From an uncultured Aquimarina sp. (GTDB lineage: Bacteria; Bacteroidota; Bacteroidia; Flavobacteriales; Flavobacteriaceae): 64,000 nucleotides of DNA. Positions 56,342 to 62,999 of this stretch are shown in pieces. The stretch is from the NCBI RefSeq assembly GCF_947495315.1, contig NZ_CANLYD010000008.1:62001-126000 (forward strand). The letters are read 5' to 3'. The translations under genes and the position numbers were made by a program. Positions within the stretch are counted from its first letter, which is position 1. Every line of letters starts with the position of its first letter. The notes below the pieces were generated by a model, which was not told the DNA's origin, searched no databases, and worked only from the letters and a program-made list of their open reading frames with translations.

Positions 56342-57081
56342 TGACAAAAAAGATAATATGGTTTGTAGTAACCTCACTTTTGGTTTCTTGTGCTAAGAAA
56401 AGAAATAGAGAAATAAAAAACACACTTCTTTCTAACTTCGTTGAGATAACTGAAAATGAAAATAAGGGAATAGATGAGGTTCTTGATTTTTATCAAGCAA
56501 ATTGCGAATATTTCATTGGTTTTTCTTCCTCTAATACAGAAGACTCAAAAAAGTATTTTAAACTTAAAATGAGCAATAGCGAAAAGTTGTATCTACTAGA
56601 AGAAGAGCTCGAAATACCTGCTTCTAATATTGCTTATCGTTTTTATAAAAACCTGGAAAATGAAAGGTCAAACTACGATGAAATCCAAACCGTCTTTATA
56701 ACTAGAGATGGTAATGAAGAGTCTTATGTTTTTAATCGTGAGACTTTAGACTTTATTCATAAAAAGGCCACTTTGGTAAATACAATTTTAGATTCAATGA
56801 AACTGAAGGAGTATGATTTTTTAAAATCAACCTTAAGTACCAGAAGTTACGGAGAGCATAAAGGGAGACTGATCAAGGACTTTAAAAAAATGGATAGTAT
56901 GTATGGTGAAATAAGCAATTATAGCCCGTTAGGGTATAAGGTGTATAGAACAAAAAGTGATCTTAAGATACTTCATATTTCTGGATTTGCTTTAAGAGGA
57001 AGACAAAATCACGCACTTAGTTTTTATGTTGATTTCGAATCAGATAAAGATGAAATACTAAAAATACAAGGAGAATTATAA
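56341..57081 (+). CDS. Lipoprotein of unknown function (246 aa)
   Basis: A lipoprotein signal ends LLVSC and is followed by AKKRNRE, a basic stretch lacking the acidic surface-export signal, so the protein may face the periplasm. The mature part is mixed alpha/beta with no motif I recognise. Its ATG overlaps the S41 stop, so translation is coupled. A terminator follows at 57161. Confidence 0.8.
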   Translation: MTKKIIWFVVTSLLVSCAKKRNREIKNTLLSNFVEITENENKGIDEVLDFYQANCEYFIGFSSSNTEDSKKYFKLKMSNSEKLYLLEEELEIPASNIAYRFYKNLENERSNYDEIQTVFITRDGNEESYVFNRETLDFIHKKATLVNTILDSMKLKEYDFLKSTLSTRSYGEHKGRLIKDFKKMDSMYGEISNYSPLGYKVYRTKSDLKILHISGFALRGRQNHALSFYVDFESDKDEILKIQGEL

Positions 57082-57160
57082 CTTTTTCTATTTTCGAATA
57101 CTGTTCTATTAAGAAAACTAAAAAGGCCAAGCGTAGAAGTTGGTTCTTTTTTAAATAGAT

Positions 57161-57191
57161 ATCTCGGATAAACAAATCCGAGATTTTTTTT
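57161..57191 (+). terminator. Intrinsic terminator after the site E operon
   Basis: ATCTCGGAT pairs perfectly with ATCCGAGAT across a 6-base loop, followed by eight T. Site F begins a few bases later. Confidence 0.92.
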
Positions 57192-57195
57192 GAAT

Positions 57196-57229
57196 GGGGG
57201 GTAACATTTTCATTTCTGATTACATAAAA
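57196..57229 (+). promoter_or_regulatory. Island ECF promoter element, site F
   Basis: GGGGGGTAAC (57196-57205 with the G-run), 16 bases, ACATAAAA (57222-57229), one mismatch at the last base. It precedes the cluster of three GG-leader peptides. Confidence 0.85.
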
Positions 57230-57250
57230 GGCACTGATTATGCAATAAAA

Positions 57251-57330
57251 GACATAAATCTCGAGTGTCTATAAACCAATTCGGGTTTCATAAATCATTA
57301 AATTTTTTAAAGTTATGTTACAAAACATGC
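57251..57330 (+). repeat. Duplicated leader plus start region, copy 1
   Basis: This leader and the first codons of the peptide gene at 57315 are nearly identical to 57815-57892. Both contain GAGTGTCTATAAAC, AATTCGGGTTTCATAAATC and ATGTTA. A short stem (CTCGA with TCGGG, one G-T pair) can form 30-60 bases before the ATG. Confidence 0.85.
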
Positions 57331-57491
57331 TAAAATTACCAGGTGTTACTTCACTAAAGAAACAATCTCAAAAGTCAATAATAGGAGGACACGCAAATCC
57401 AGATTCCTGTCTTCGCACATGTCGAACGACAAGTGATTGCAGAAATGAAGCGCCAGGTGGCGTATGCATAGATGGGTATTGTCTTACTTAA
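57315..57491 (+). CDS. Cys-rich GG-leader peptide (58 aa)
   Basis: This short ORF follows site F by about 85 bases. The leader (LKLPGVTSLKKQSQKSIIGG) ends at Gly24-Gly25. The predicted 33-residue core has five cysteines (32, 36, 42, 51, 56) in a C-x3-C-x5-C-x8-C-x4-C pattern, with an arginine cluster, resembling a small disulfide-rich or knottin-like antimicrobial. Leader and upstream DNA are duplicated in the gene at 57877, which supports it as a real gene. No exporter, modification or immunity gene is recognised nearby. Confidence 0.78.
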   Translation: MLQNMLKLPGVTSLKKQSQKSIIGGHANPDSCLRTCRTTSDCRNEAPGGVCIDGYCLT

Positions 57492-57514
57492 AACCTCTAA
57501 AATTAGTTAGAGAT

Positions 57515-57537
57515 AGCTCGGATGTATCATCCGAGCT
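57515..57537. other. Perfect RNA hairpin between GG-leader peptide genes
   Basis: AGCTCGGATG and CATCCGAGCT form a 10-bp perfect stem with a 3-base loop. There is only a weak T-run, so it is more likely a processing or stabilising hairpin, or a partial terminator, than a full stop. Confidence 0.75.
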
Positions 57538-57587
57538 TATTCCTATAGTAAGAAAAGTACATAATTCATTAAAAAATAAATAAAGTC

Positions 57588-57794
57588 ATGAAAAAATCAA
57601 ATAAGAAATCCACAATAGAAAAGCTCTCATTAAATAAGGTTTCTATAGCTAGGTTAAATCAAATGAATGCAATAAAGGGTGGCGCATTTACAAAAAATGG
57701 CACAACACCAATATTTGCTGGAAAAGAAAGAGCATATGAAAATATAGAAAGTATTGGTGATCCAGGTTCCGACTTTTATCCAACAAATGGTTAA
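57588..57794 (+). CDS. GG-leader peptide with lanthipeptide-like leader and Cys-free core (68 aa)
   Basis: The leader (EKLSLNKVSIARLNQMNAIK then Gly31-Gly32) matches the KLSLNK-x-x-I-x-x-LN pattern of Bacteroidota natural-product precursors annotated as class I lanthipeptides. The 36-residue core (start AFTKNGTTPIF) has Thr and Ser but no cysteine, so it cannot form lanthionine rings by itself. It lies about 95 bases after the first peptide, past a hairpin, with no second copy of the island promoter. No lanthipeptide synthetase is in the window. Confidence 0.72.
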   Translation: MKKSNKKSTIEKLSLNKVSIARLNQMNAIKGGAFTKNGTTPIFAGKERAYENIESIGDPGSDFYPTNG

Positions 57795-57814
57795 GCCATT
57801 TGAAAAACAAAATA

Positions 57815-57892
57815 GACATACATCCCGAGTGTCTATAAACTAATTCGGGTTTCATAAATCATTAAATATTTAAGTTATGTTAAAAAACATTT
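57815..57892 (+). repeat. Duplicated leader plus start region, copy 2
   Basis: This is the second copy of the 57251-57330 unit, with a CCCGA/TCGGG stem in the leader. The pairing is kept although one base differs from copy 1, which supports a functional RNA structure. Confidence 0.85.
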
Positions 57893-58086
57893 TAAAATTA
57901 GAAGGAGCTACATCATTAAGTAAAGAAAAACAAAAATCAGTAAGAGGAGGAGGGTTTCTACCTTTCACTCCTTATGACGCAGAAACTTGTAGAAACGTAT
58001 GTGGTGGGCAATGGGATGGTCTGTGTATGTTACCAGAAGATTCACCTTGTGTTCAAGACGTTATTTACAATGAACCAGGTATATAA
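57877..58086 (+). CDS. Cys-containing GG-leader peptide (69 aa), paralog of the one at 57315
   Basis: The leader (ILKLEGATSLSKEKQKSVRGG) ends at Gly24-Gly25 with a third Gly following. The predicted core has four cysteines (38, 42, 50, 58) and is acidic at its end. The 5' leader and first codons are duplicated from the gene at 57315, while the cores are unrelated. That pattern is expected of bacteriocin arrays in which the export leader is kept and the core diversifies. It is probably the last gene of the site F transcript. Confidence 0.78.
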   Translation: MLKNILKLEGATSLSKEKQKSVRGGGFLPFTPYDAETCRNVCGGQWDGLCMLPEDSPCVQDVIYNEPGI

Positions 58087-58263
58087 GGTAACACATTAGT
58101 TATTTCAAAAAAGCTAGGATATCTCCTCTCCCAATAAGGGATAAAATTGCAATCGTGATAAAGGAATAGAATGGGGTTTTCTATGTTTACCTTTTCATAC
58201 ATTGCTATAATGCAGTTATGGTAGCGATGCTGATTTAATATATAGGAGATTAACATTTCGCTG

Positions 58264-58301
58264 ATAACAGCCACAAACTAAAGTGCGTGGCTGTTATTTT
58301 T
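58264..58301 (+). terminator. Intrinsic terminator at the right border of the island
   Basis: ATAACAGCCAC pairs with GTGGCTGTTAT across a 12-base loop and is followed by a T-run. Confidence 0.88.
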
Positions 58302-58410
58302 AAATTATGGACCAAAATTCACTTCTGAAGTATAAATACGTTTAATAGCTTCCCTTTTATTTTATTTGCCTCATATTCAAACTTCAATAGTTTAGGTAGA
58401 ATAAAAAGAC

Positions 58411-58418
58411 TAATTTTG
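58411..58418 (+). promoter_or_regulatory. Candidate -7 box of der
   Basis: TAATTTTG is an exact TAnnTTTG match 23 bases before the der ATG. A clear -33 TTG is not seen. Confidence 0.6.
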
Positions 58419-58441
58419 CACAAATTTTAGAATTTAGGATA

Positions 58442-59749
58442 ATGAGTAATATAGTGGCAATTGTAGGGAGACCTAATGTAGGAAAATCTACATTCTTTAA
58501 TAGACTGATTCAGAGAAGAGAAGCAATCGTAGATGCGGTAAGCGGAGTTACTCGTGATCGTCACTATGGAAAAAGTGATTGGAATGGTAAAGAATTCTCA
58601 CTTATAGATACGGGTGGTTATGTAGTAGGAAGTGATGATATTTTTGAAGCAGAGATTGATAAACAGGTAGAGCTTGCTATTGATGAAGCGGATGCTATCA
58701 TTTTTATGGTAGATGTAGAATCTGGTGTTACTGGTATGGACGAAGAAGTTGCTAACTTACTACGTAAAGTGAATAAGCCAGTTTTTTTAGCTATCAATAA
58801 AGTTGATAATGGTAAAAGAGCGGAAAATGCCGTAGAGTTTTATAGCCTGGGGCTTGGAGAATATTATACTATAGCAAGTATTAACGGAAGTGGTACAGGA
58901 GAACTTTTGGATGCTTTGGTAGAAGCATTACCAGAAGTAGAAGAAGTAGAGGAAACTGAACTACCTCGTTTTGCAGTGGTAGGAAGACCTAATGCGGGTA
59001 AATCTTCATTTATTAATGCACTGATAGGGGAGGATCGATATATTGTTACAGATATAGCGGGAACGACTCGAGATTCTATTGATACTAAATATAACCGTTT
59101 TGGCTTTGAGTTTAATTTGGTCGATACGGCAGGAATAAGACGTAAAGCGAAGGTTAAAGAAGATCTGGAATTTTACTCGGTAATGAGATCTGTGCGGGCA
59201 ATAGAACATAGTGATGTATGTTTAGTAGTAGTAGATGCAAGTAGAGGTTTTGATGCTCAGGTGCAAAATATATTTTGGTTAGCGGAGCGTAACCGCAAAG
59301 GAATTGTGATTCTTGTAAATAAATGGGATTTAATCGAAAATAAGGAAAGTAATACCTTAAAAGATTTTGAAAAACATATCCGTAAACAAATTGAACCGTT
59401 TACAGATGTTCCAATTGTATTTATTTCGGTATTAACGAAGCAACGACTTTTTAAAGCGATAGAAACAGCTGTAGAAGTGTTTAAAAACCGTTCTAAAAAG
59501 ATTAAAACCAGTGTAATGAACGATACTATGTTGCCTATTATAGAAAGAAATCCTCCACCAGCATATAAAGGCAAGTATGTAAAGATTAAATACTGTATGC
59601 AATTGCCTACACCTCAGCCGCAATTTGTATTTTTCTGTAATTTACCTCAATATGTAAGAGAGCCTTATAAACGATATTTAGAAAATCAATTACGTAAAGA
59701 ATTTGATTTTCACGGAGTGCCAGTAGCGGTGTATTTTAGAAAGAAATAG
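58442..59749 (+). CDS. der: Ribosome-associated GTPase Der (EngA)
   Basis: Two consecutive GTPase domains are present, with G1 motifs GRPNVGKST near residue 8 and GRPNAGKSS near 181, G3 motifs DTGG and DTAG, and G4 motifs NKVD and NKWD. A C-terminal KH-like domain completes the family-typical 435 residues. Der acts in 50S ribosomal subunit assembly. It marks the return to conserved chromosomal genes after the accessory island. Confidence 0.98.
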   Translation: MSNIVAIVGRPNVGKSTFFNRLIQRREAIVDAVSGVTRDRHYGKSDWNGKEFSLIDTGGYVVGSDDIFEAEIDKQVELAIDEADAIIFMVDVESGVTGMDEEVANLLRKVNKPVFLAINKVDNGKRAENAVEFYSLGLGEYYTIASINGSGTGELLDALVEALPEVEEVEETELPRFAVVGRPNAGKSSFINALIGEDRYIVTDIAGTTRDSIDTKYNRFGFEFNLVDTAGIRRKAKVKEDLEFYSVMRSVRAIEHSDVCLVVVDASRGFDAQVQNIFWLAERNRKGIVILVNKWDLIENKESNTLKDFEKHIRKQIEPFTDVPIVFISVLTKQRLFKAIETAVEVFKNRSKKIKTSVMNDTMLPIIERNPPPAYKGKYVKIKYCMQLPTPQPQFVFFCNLPQYVREPYKRYLENQLRKEFDFHGVPVAVYFRKK

Positions 59750-59760
59750 AAATCTTTATA

Positions 59761-60375
59761 ATGAAAAAACCTGTTCTGATAATACTTTTATTATTAATAT
59801 TTATAATATCAGGTATTAGTTTTCTTCTTGTTAAAAGTAGTAGAGATGTTATTTCTGCATTTGGAGAAATGGATAATAAATTGAGTAAGAGTAGTGTTTT
59901 TGTTGAAAAAGAAAATGATTCGTTATTAAATGCAATAAAAGACGAAAATCTTTTAGTTAAAGCCAACCAGGTAGATTCTTTAATAACTAATTTTAAAGAA
60001 TATTTAGAATCTATAAAGCAGGAGATGTTAGGTGGAAAAGGGCCTAAAAATTATGAGTTAATGGATCAACAGAATAATATGTTTTTTACTGAAAGAGGTT
60101 TGTCTGAAAAAGGAAAAGAGTTTATTACAAAAACAGATCAGATCAGAGAAGAACTTTTAGAATTAGTAGAAACACCGGAATTAGAAACCAAAATAAGCAA
60201 TATCTTAAGTACGGGAGAAGTGCATGATAGAGATGGTAGAAGGCGGAAATGGTTGGAATTCAATTTTAAAGATTTTCCATTAATTGCTAGTATAACAAGA
60301 CTTACACAAATGCAATCAGGCGTTATTATACTTGAGTCAGATATTTATAAAAATTACATTATAGGACAGGAATAA
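59761..60375 (+). CDS. Stand-alone GldM N-terminal-domain-like membrane protein (204 aa)
   Basis: One N-terminal transmembrane helix (about 5-25) is followed by a helical periplasmic domain. The series DVISAFGEMDNKLSKSS near 30, WLEFNFKDFPLIASITRLTQ near 165 and a closing helix (GVIILESDIYKNYI) match the first periplasmic domain of the T9SS/gliding motor protein GldM. Full GldM is about 510 residues with three further domains, which are missing here. The gene starts 12 bases after der and probably shares its transcript. It could modulate GldLM or act with another rotor, or be a relic paralog. Confidence 0.72.
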   Translation: MKKPVLIILLLLIFIISGISFLLVKSSRDVISAFGEMDNKLSKSSVFVEKENDSLLNAIKDENLLVKANQVDSLITNFKEYLESIKQEMLGGKGPKNYELMDQQNNMFFTERGLSEKGKEFITKTDQIREELLELVETPELETKISNILSTGEVHDRDGRRRKWLEFNFKDFPLIASITRLTQMQSGVIILESDIYKNYIIGQE

Positions 60376-60391
60376 CTTCCTGAGAACTACA

Positions 60392-60721
60392 TTAAAGCTG
60401 CTCTTTAATTTTTAGTAATTGCCCTCTAATAGATTCTAATTTTCTAATGATATCAAAGCTATCAAGAGCTTCTTGCTTTTGTTCTTTGAGGTGAATTTTT
60501 GCTCCTTCCAGTGTAAATCCGCGTTCTTTTACCAGATGGTATATCAATTCCAGGTTTTTGATGTCTTCAGGAGTGAACTTTCTATTTCCTTTGGCATTCT
60601 TTTTTGGTTTTAGGATATCAAATTCTTTTTCCCAAAAACGAATAAGAGAAGCATTTACATCAAATGCATCAGCTACCTCGCCAATACCATAGTACATTTT
60701 TTTTGGTAAGTCAACATACAT
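60392..60721 (-). CDS. MerR-family transcriptional regulator (109 aa)
   Basis: The MerR-type winged helix-turn-helix covers residues 8-75 (YYGIGEVADAFDVNASLIRF, then FTPEDIKNLELIYHLVKERG), with a short dimerisation helix after it. No ligand-binding domain or metal-binding cysteines are present. It forms a tight minus-strand row with the CapA-like and M23 genes (gaps of 2 and 5 bases), so the three are very likely one operon. The MerR/M23/alaS neighbourhood is common in Flavobacteriaceae. Confidence 0.92.
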   Translation of the reverse strand: MYVDLPKKMYYGIGEVADAFDVNASLIRFWEKEFDILKPKKNAKGNRKFTPEDIKNLELIYHLVKERGFTLEGAKIHLKEQKQEALDSFDIIRKLESIRGQLLKIKEQL

Positions 60722-60723
60722 AG

Positions 60724-61842
60724 TTAGTTCTCATTTTTTTGGGTAAAACTTCCATCTTCTTCAAAAACCAAGTTGCTTTCCGGAAAATCTTCCTCAGTCA
60801 GTTTTTTAATTTCTTTTAGCGCTCTTTTTTTATCATCCATAAAAGGATATACCTCATCAATTTGCTTAGCAGAATGAAGTTTTCCTTTGATAAAATTACC
60901 TTCTGGATCTACCTCTATTTCCGCAATAGGAGCATATCCTTTAATTCCGGTTAGATTAAACCTGGAATAGGTGCAAAAATTACCTAAACTATAGGCGATA
61001 AACTTATTGTTATATACCTCAAAAGCTCTTGATACGTGAGGACCATGCCCTAAAATAATATCAGCTCCTGCATCTATCAGTGTATGTGCGAATAGATAAA
61101 CATTTCCACGATCTTCTCCATAAAAACGTTCCGTTTTTCTGGTTACATGAGTGTGATCTGTTCCTTCTGCACCTCCGTGAAAAGAAACAATAACAATGTC
61201 TACTTTTTTCTTTAGTTCTTTAACAATGCTTTTTGCCTTTGTTAAGTTATGAATTTTTACGCAATCTTTGTTTGGGGCAAAGGCACAAAATCCATATGTG
61301 ATTCCGTTTTTTTCAAATATAGTAGATTCCTGAGCGAAAATACCGGCATAAGCAATGTTATGTTTTTCAAGTGTTTTAGCAGTATTCTTAATACCGATTG
61401 CTCCAAAATCTCCTATGTGATTATTCGCAATACTCATGATATCGAATCCGGTTTCTTCCAGGTATTTACCAAAAGATTCAGGAGATCGAAATGAATAACA
61501 TTTAGAAGGATCAGAACATCGTTTTGCATTTTCACCTTCATCAGTGAGTGTGCCTTCTAGGTTACCAAAAAGGATATCGGCTTGTTTTAAAACAACATTT
61601 ACATCATCAAAAGGACCTTTGTCACCTGGTGGCATATAATGTTCCTTAGGGAAATTTGTTCCCATCATAATATCTCCTACAGCCATCAACTTTATGCTTT
61701 TAGGAGCCGAAAGTTTTTCCATTTCCAACTTAAAATCCTCAACGATTACCGTCATGGAGTCAATAGCTTCTTTTGAAAATTTCTGTGCTTGTATAGTGTA
61801 ACTAAAACCAATTAGAATTACAAAAAGAAGTGCTTTACGCAT
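60724..61842 (-). CDS. CapA-like secreted metallophosphatase-fold protein (PGA_cap)
   Basis: A signal peptide (ending YTIQAQ) is followed by a calcineurin-like CapA/PgsA domain. Metal- and fold-defining motifs are present: AVGDIMMG, FGNLEGTL, IANNHIGDFG, SFHGGAEG and LGHGPHVSRAFE, followed by YSLGNFCTY. CapA proteins act in poly-gamma-glutamate capsule synthesis in Bacillus, but no capBC partners are present here. An envelope role with unknown substrate is the safer reading. Confidence 0.9.
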   Translation of the reverse strand: MRKALLFVILIGFSYTIQAQKFSKEAIDSMTVIVEDFKLEMEKLSAPKSIKLMAVGDIMMGTNFPKEHYMPPGDKGPFDDVNVVLKQADILFGNLEGTLTDEGENAKRCSDPSKCYSFRSPESFGKYLEETGFDIMSIANNHIGDFGAIGIKNTAKTLEKHNIAYAGIFAQESTIFEKNGITYGFCAFAPNKDCVKIHNLTKAKSIVKELKKKVDIVIVSFHGGAEGTDHTHVTRKTERFYGEDRGNVYLFAHTLIDAGADIILGHGPHVSRAFEVYNNKFIAYSLGNFCTYSRFNLTGIKGYAPIAEIEVDPEGNFIKGKLHSAKQIDEVYPFMDDKKRALKEIKKLTEEDFPESNLVFEEDGSFTQKNEN

Positions 61843-61847
61843 AAGGT

Positions 61848-62825
61848 TTAATCTAAGGTTTCATTAATCAATTTGGAAGCTTCTAGCATTATATTAAATT
61901 CTTCAGAAGTTAAACTTCCATAGTAAAAGTTCCGTGGATTGATGCGGTCACCATCTTTAAATATTTCGTAATGAAGATGAGGAGCAACTGATCTTCCTGT
62001 ACTTCCTACATAACCTATGACATCTCCACGTTTTACCTTCTGTCCTTTTTTTACATTGTATTTGTTTAAATGGGCATAAAGACTCACATAGTTAAAGCCG
62101 TGGTCGATACGAACGTGTTTTCCATAACCCGTAGAATTAGCATCTGCTCTAGTAACTACACCGTTACCGGAAGCATATATTGGAGTTCCTGTAGCAGCAG
62201 AAAAATCCATACCATAATGAAACTTTCTTGCTTTCGTAAAAGGATCACTCCTCCATCCATATCCTGATGCCATGCGTTTTAAATCAGAGTTTTGTATGGG
62301 TTGGATCGCTGGTATTGTGGATAGCAATTCTTCTTTTTGCTCTGCCAAATCTTTGATTTCATCCAGAGAAATAGATTGTACTGCTATTTGTTTAGTGAGT
62401 TTATCTATTTGTTTTTGGCTTTCGATAATCATTTCGGAGTTATCATAACCTTCATAACCCTTATATCTATTAACTCCTCCAAAACCAGCTCGTCTTACTT
62501 CTGCAGGAATTGGTGGAGCACCAAAATAAAGTCGATATATATTATCATCTCTTTCTGCGATTTCATCTAGAACGGCATGATCTTTCTTCAGTTGTTTGTT
62601 CATAAGCTCATACTGAAGCTTCATATTTTCCAATTCCCGTTTATATGCTTTTTCTTTAGGAGTCTCTAATTGAGGAATATTCAGATAGATTAACAATAAT
62701 ACAAAACCAGCTAAAAAAGCACCAAGAACACCTAAAATGGCGAAGCCAAATTTGCGTCCTTTTTTTTGCTCAATTCTACGATAAGATAGCGTCTCGCTAT
62801 CGTAGTAATATTTAACCTTTGACAT
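61848..62825 (-). CDS. M23 (LytM-type) peptidoglycan endopeptidase with membrane anchor
   Basis: A short basic cytoplasmic tail, one transmembrane helix (about 27-50) and a coiled-coil region (about 55-170) lead to a LytM domain. The zinc ligands H203, D207 and H285 (HYGMD and HLHYE) and the catalytic H252 (YAHL) are all present, so it should be an active endopeptidase cutting peptidoglycan cross-bridges. It is the first gene of the M23/CapA/MerR operon and diverges from alaS. Confidence 0.95.
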   Translation of the reverse strand: MSKVKYYYDSETLSYRRIEQKKGRKFGFAILGVLGAFLAGFVLLLIYLNIPQLETPKEKAYKRELENMKLQYELMNKQLKKDHAVLDEIAERDDNIYRLYFGAPPIPAEVRRAGFGGVNRYKGYEGYDNSEMIIESQKQIDKLTKQIAVQSISLDEIKDLAEQKEELLSTIPAIQPIQNSDLKRMASGYGWRSDPFTKARKFHYGMDFSAATGTPIYASGNGVVTRADANSTGYGKHVRIDHGFNYVSLYAHLNKYNVKKGQKVKRGDVIGYVGSTGRSVAPHLHYEIFKDGDRINPRNFYYGSLTSEEFNIMLEASKLINETLD

Positions 62826-62839
62826 AATCTAAAATATAC

Positions 62840-62847
62840 TATTTTTG
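62840..62847 (+). promoter_or_regulatory. Candidate -7 box for alaS (plus strand)
   Basis: TATTTTTG is an exact TAnnTTTG match. It would give alaS a leader of about 145 bases. A minus-strand box lies 12 bases to the right and faces it. Confidence 0.45.
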
Positions 62848-62859
62848 CAGGATGTTAGC

Positions 62860-62867
62860 CAAAAATA
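62860..62867 (-). promoter_or_regulatory. Candidate -7 box for the M23 operon (minus strand)
   Basis: The minus strand reads TATTTTTG, an exact match, about 35 bases before the M23 ATG at 62825. Confidence 0.5.
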
Positions 62868-62999
62868 GGCTTGTTTATACTTTGGGGCTGGAACAAATAT
62901 AATAAAATGTGACCAAGTCCAGAAAAAACTGACAAATATCGATAGCATATCTTCAGGTAGTTAACGATAATTAACTGATTATAAAGAAAATATAAAAAA

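Larger units (their letters stand above)
58087..58441. other. Intergenic stretch closing the island
   Basis: This 355-base stretch holds a terminator hairpin (58264-58301) about 180 bases past the last peptide and the der promoter box (58411-58418). I see no credible small gene in between. Confidence 0.55.

Noticed and set aside
57515..57580. Separate island promoter for the Cys-free peptide (ACATAATT near 57562)
   Set aside because: A partial -10 half is present, but no GGTAAC-like sequence lies 16 bases upstream. Read-through from site F is more likely.
60724..61842. Capsule (poly-gamma-glutamate) synthesis operon
   Set aside because: Only a CapA-like gene is present; no capB or capC partners lie nearby and its neighbours are an M23 peptidase and a MerR regulator.
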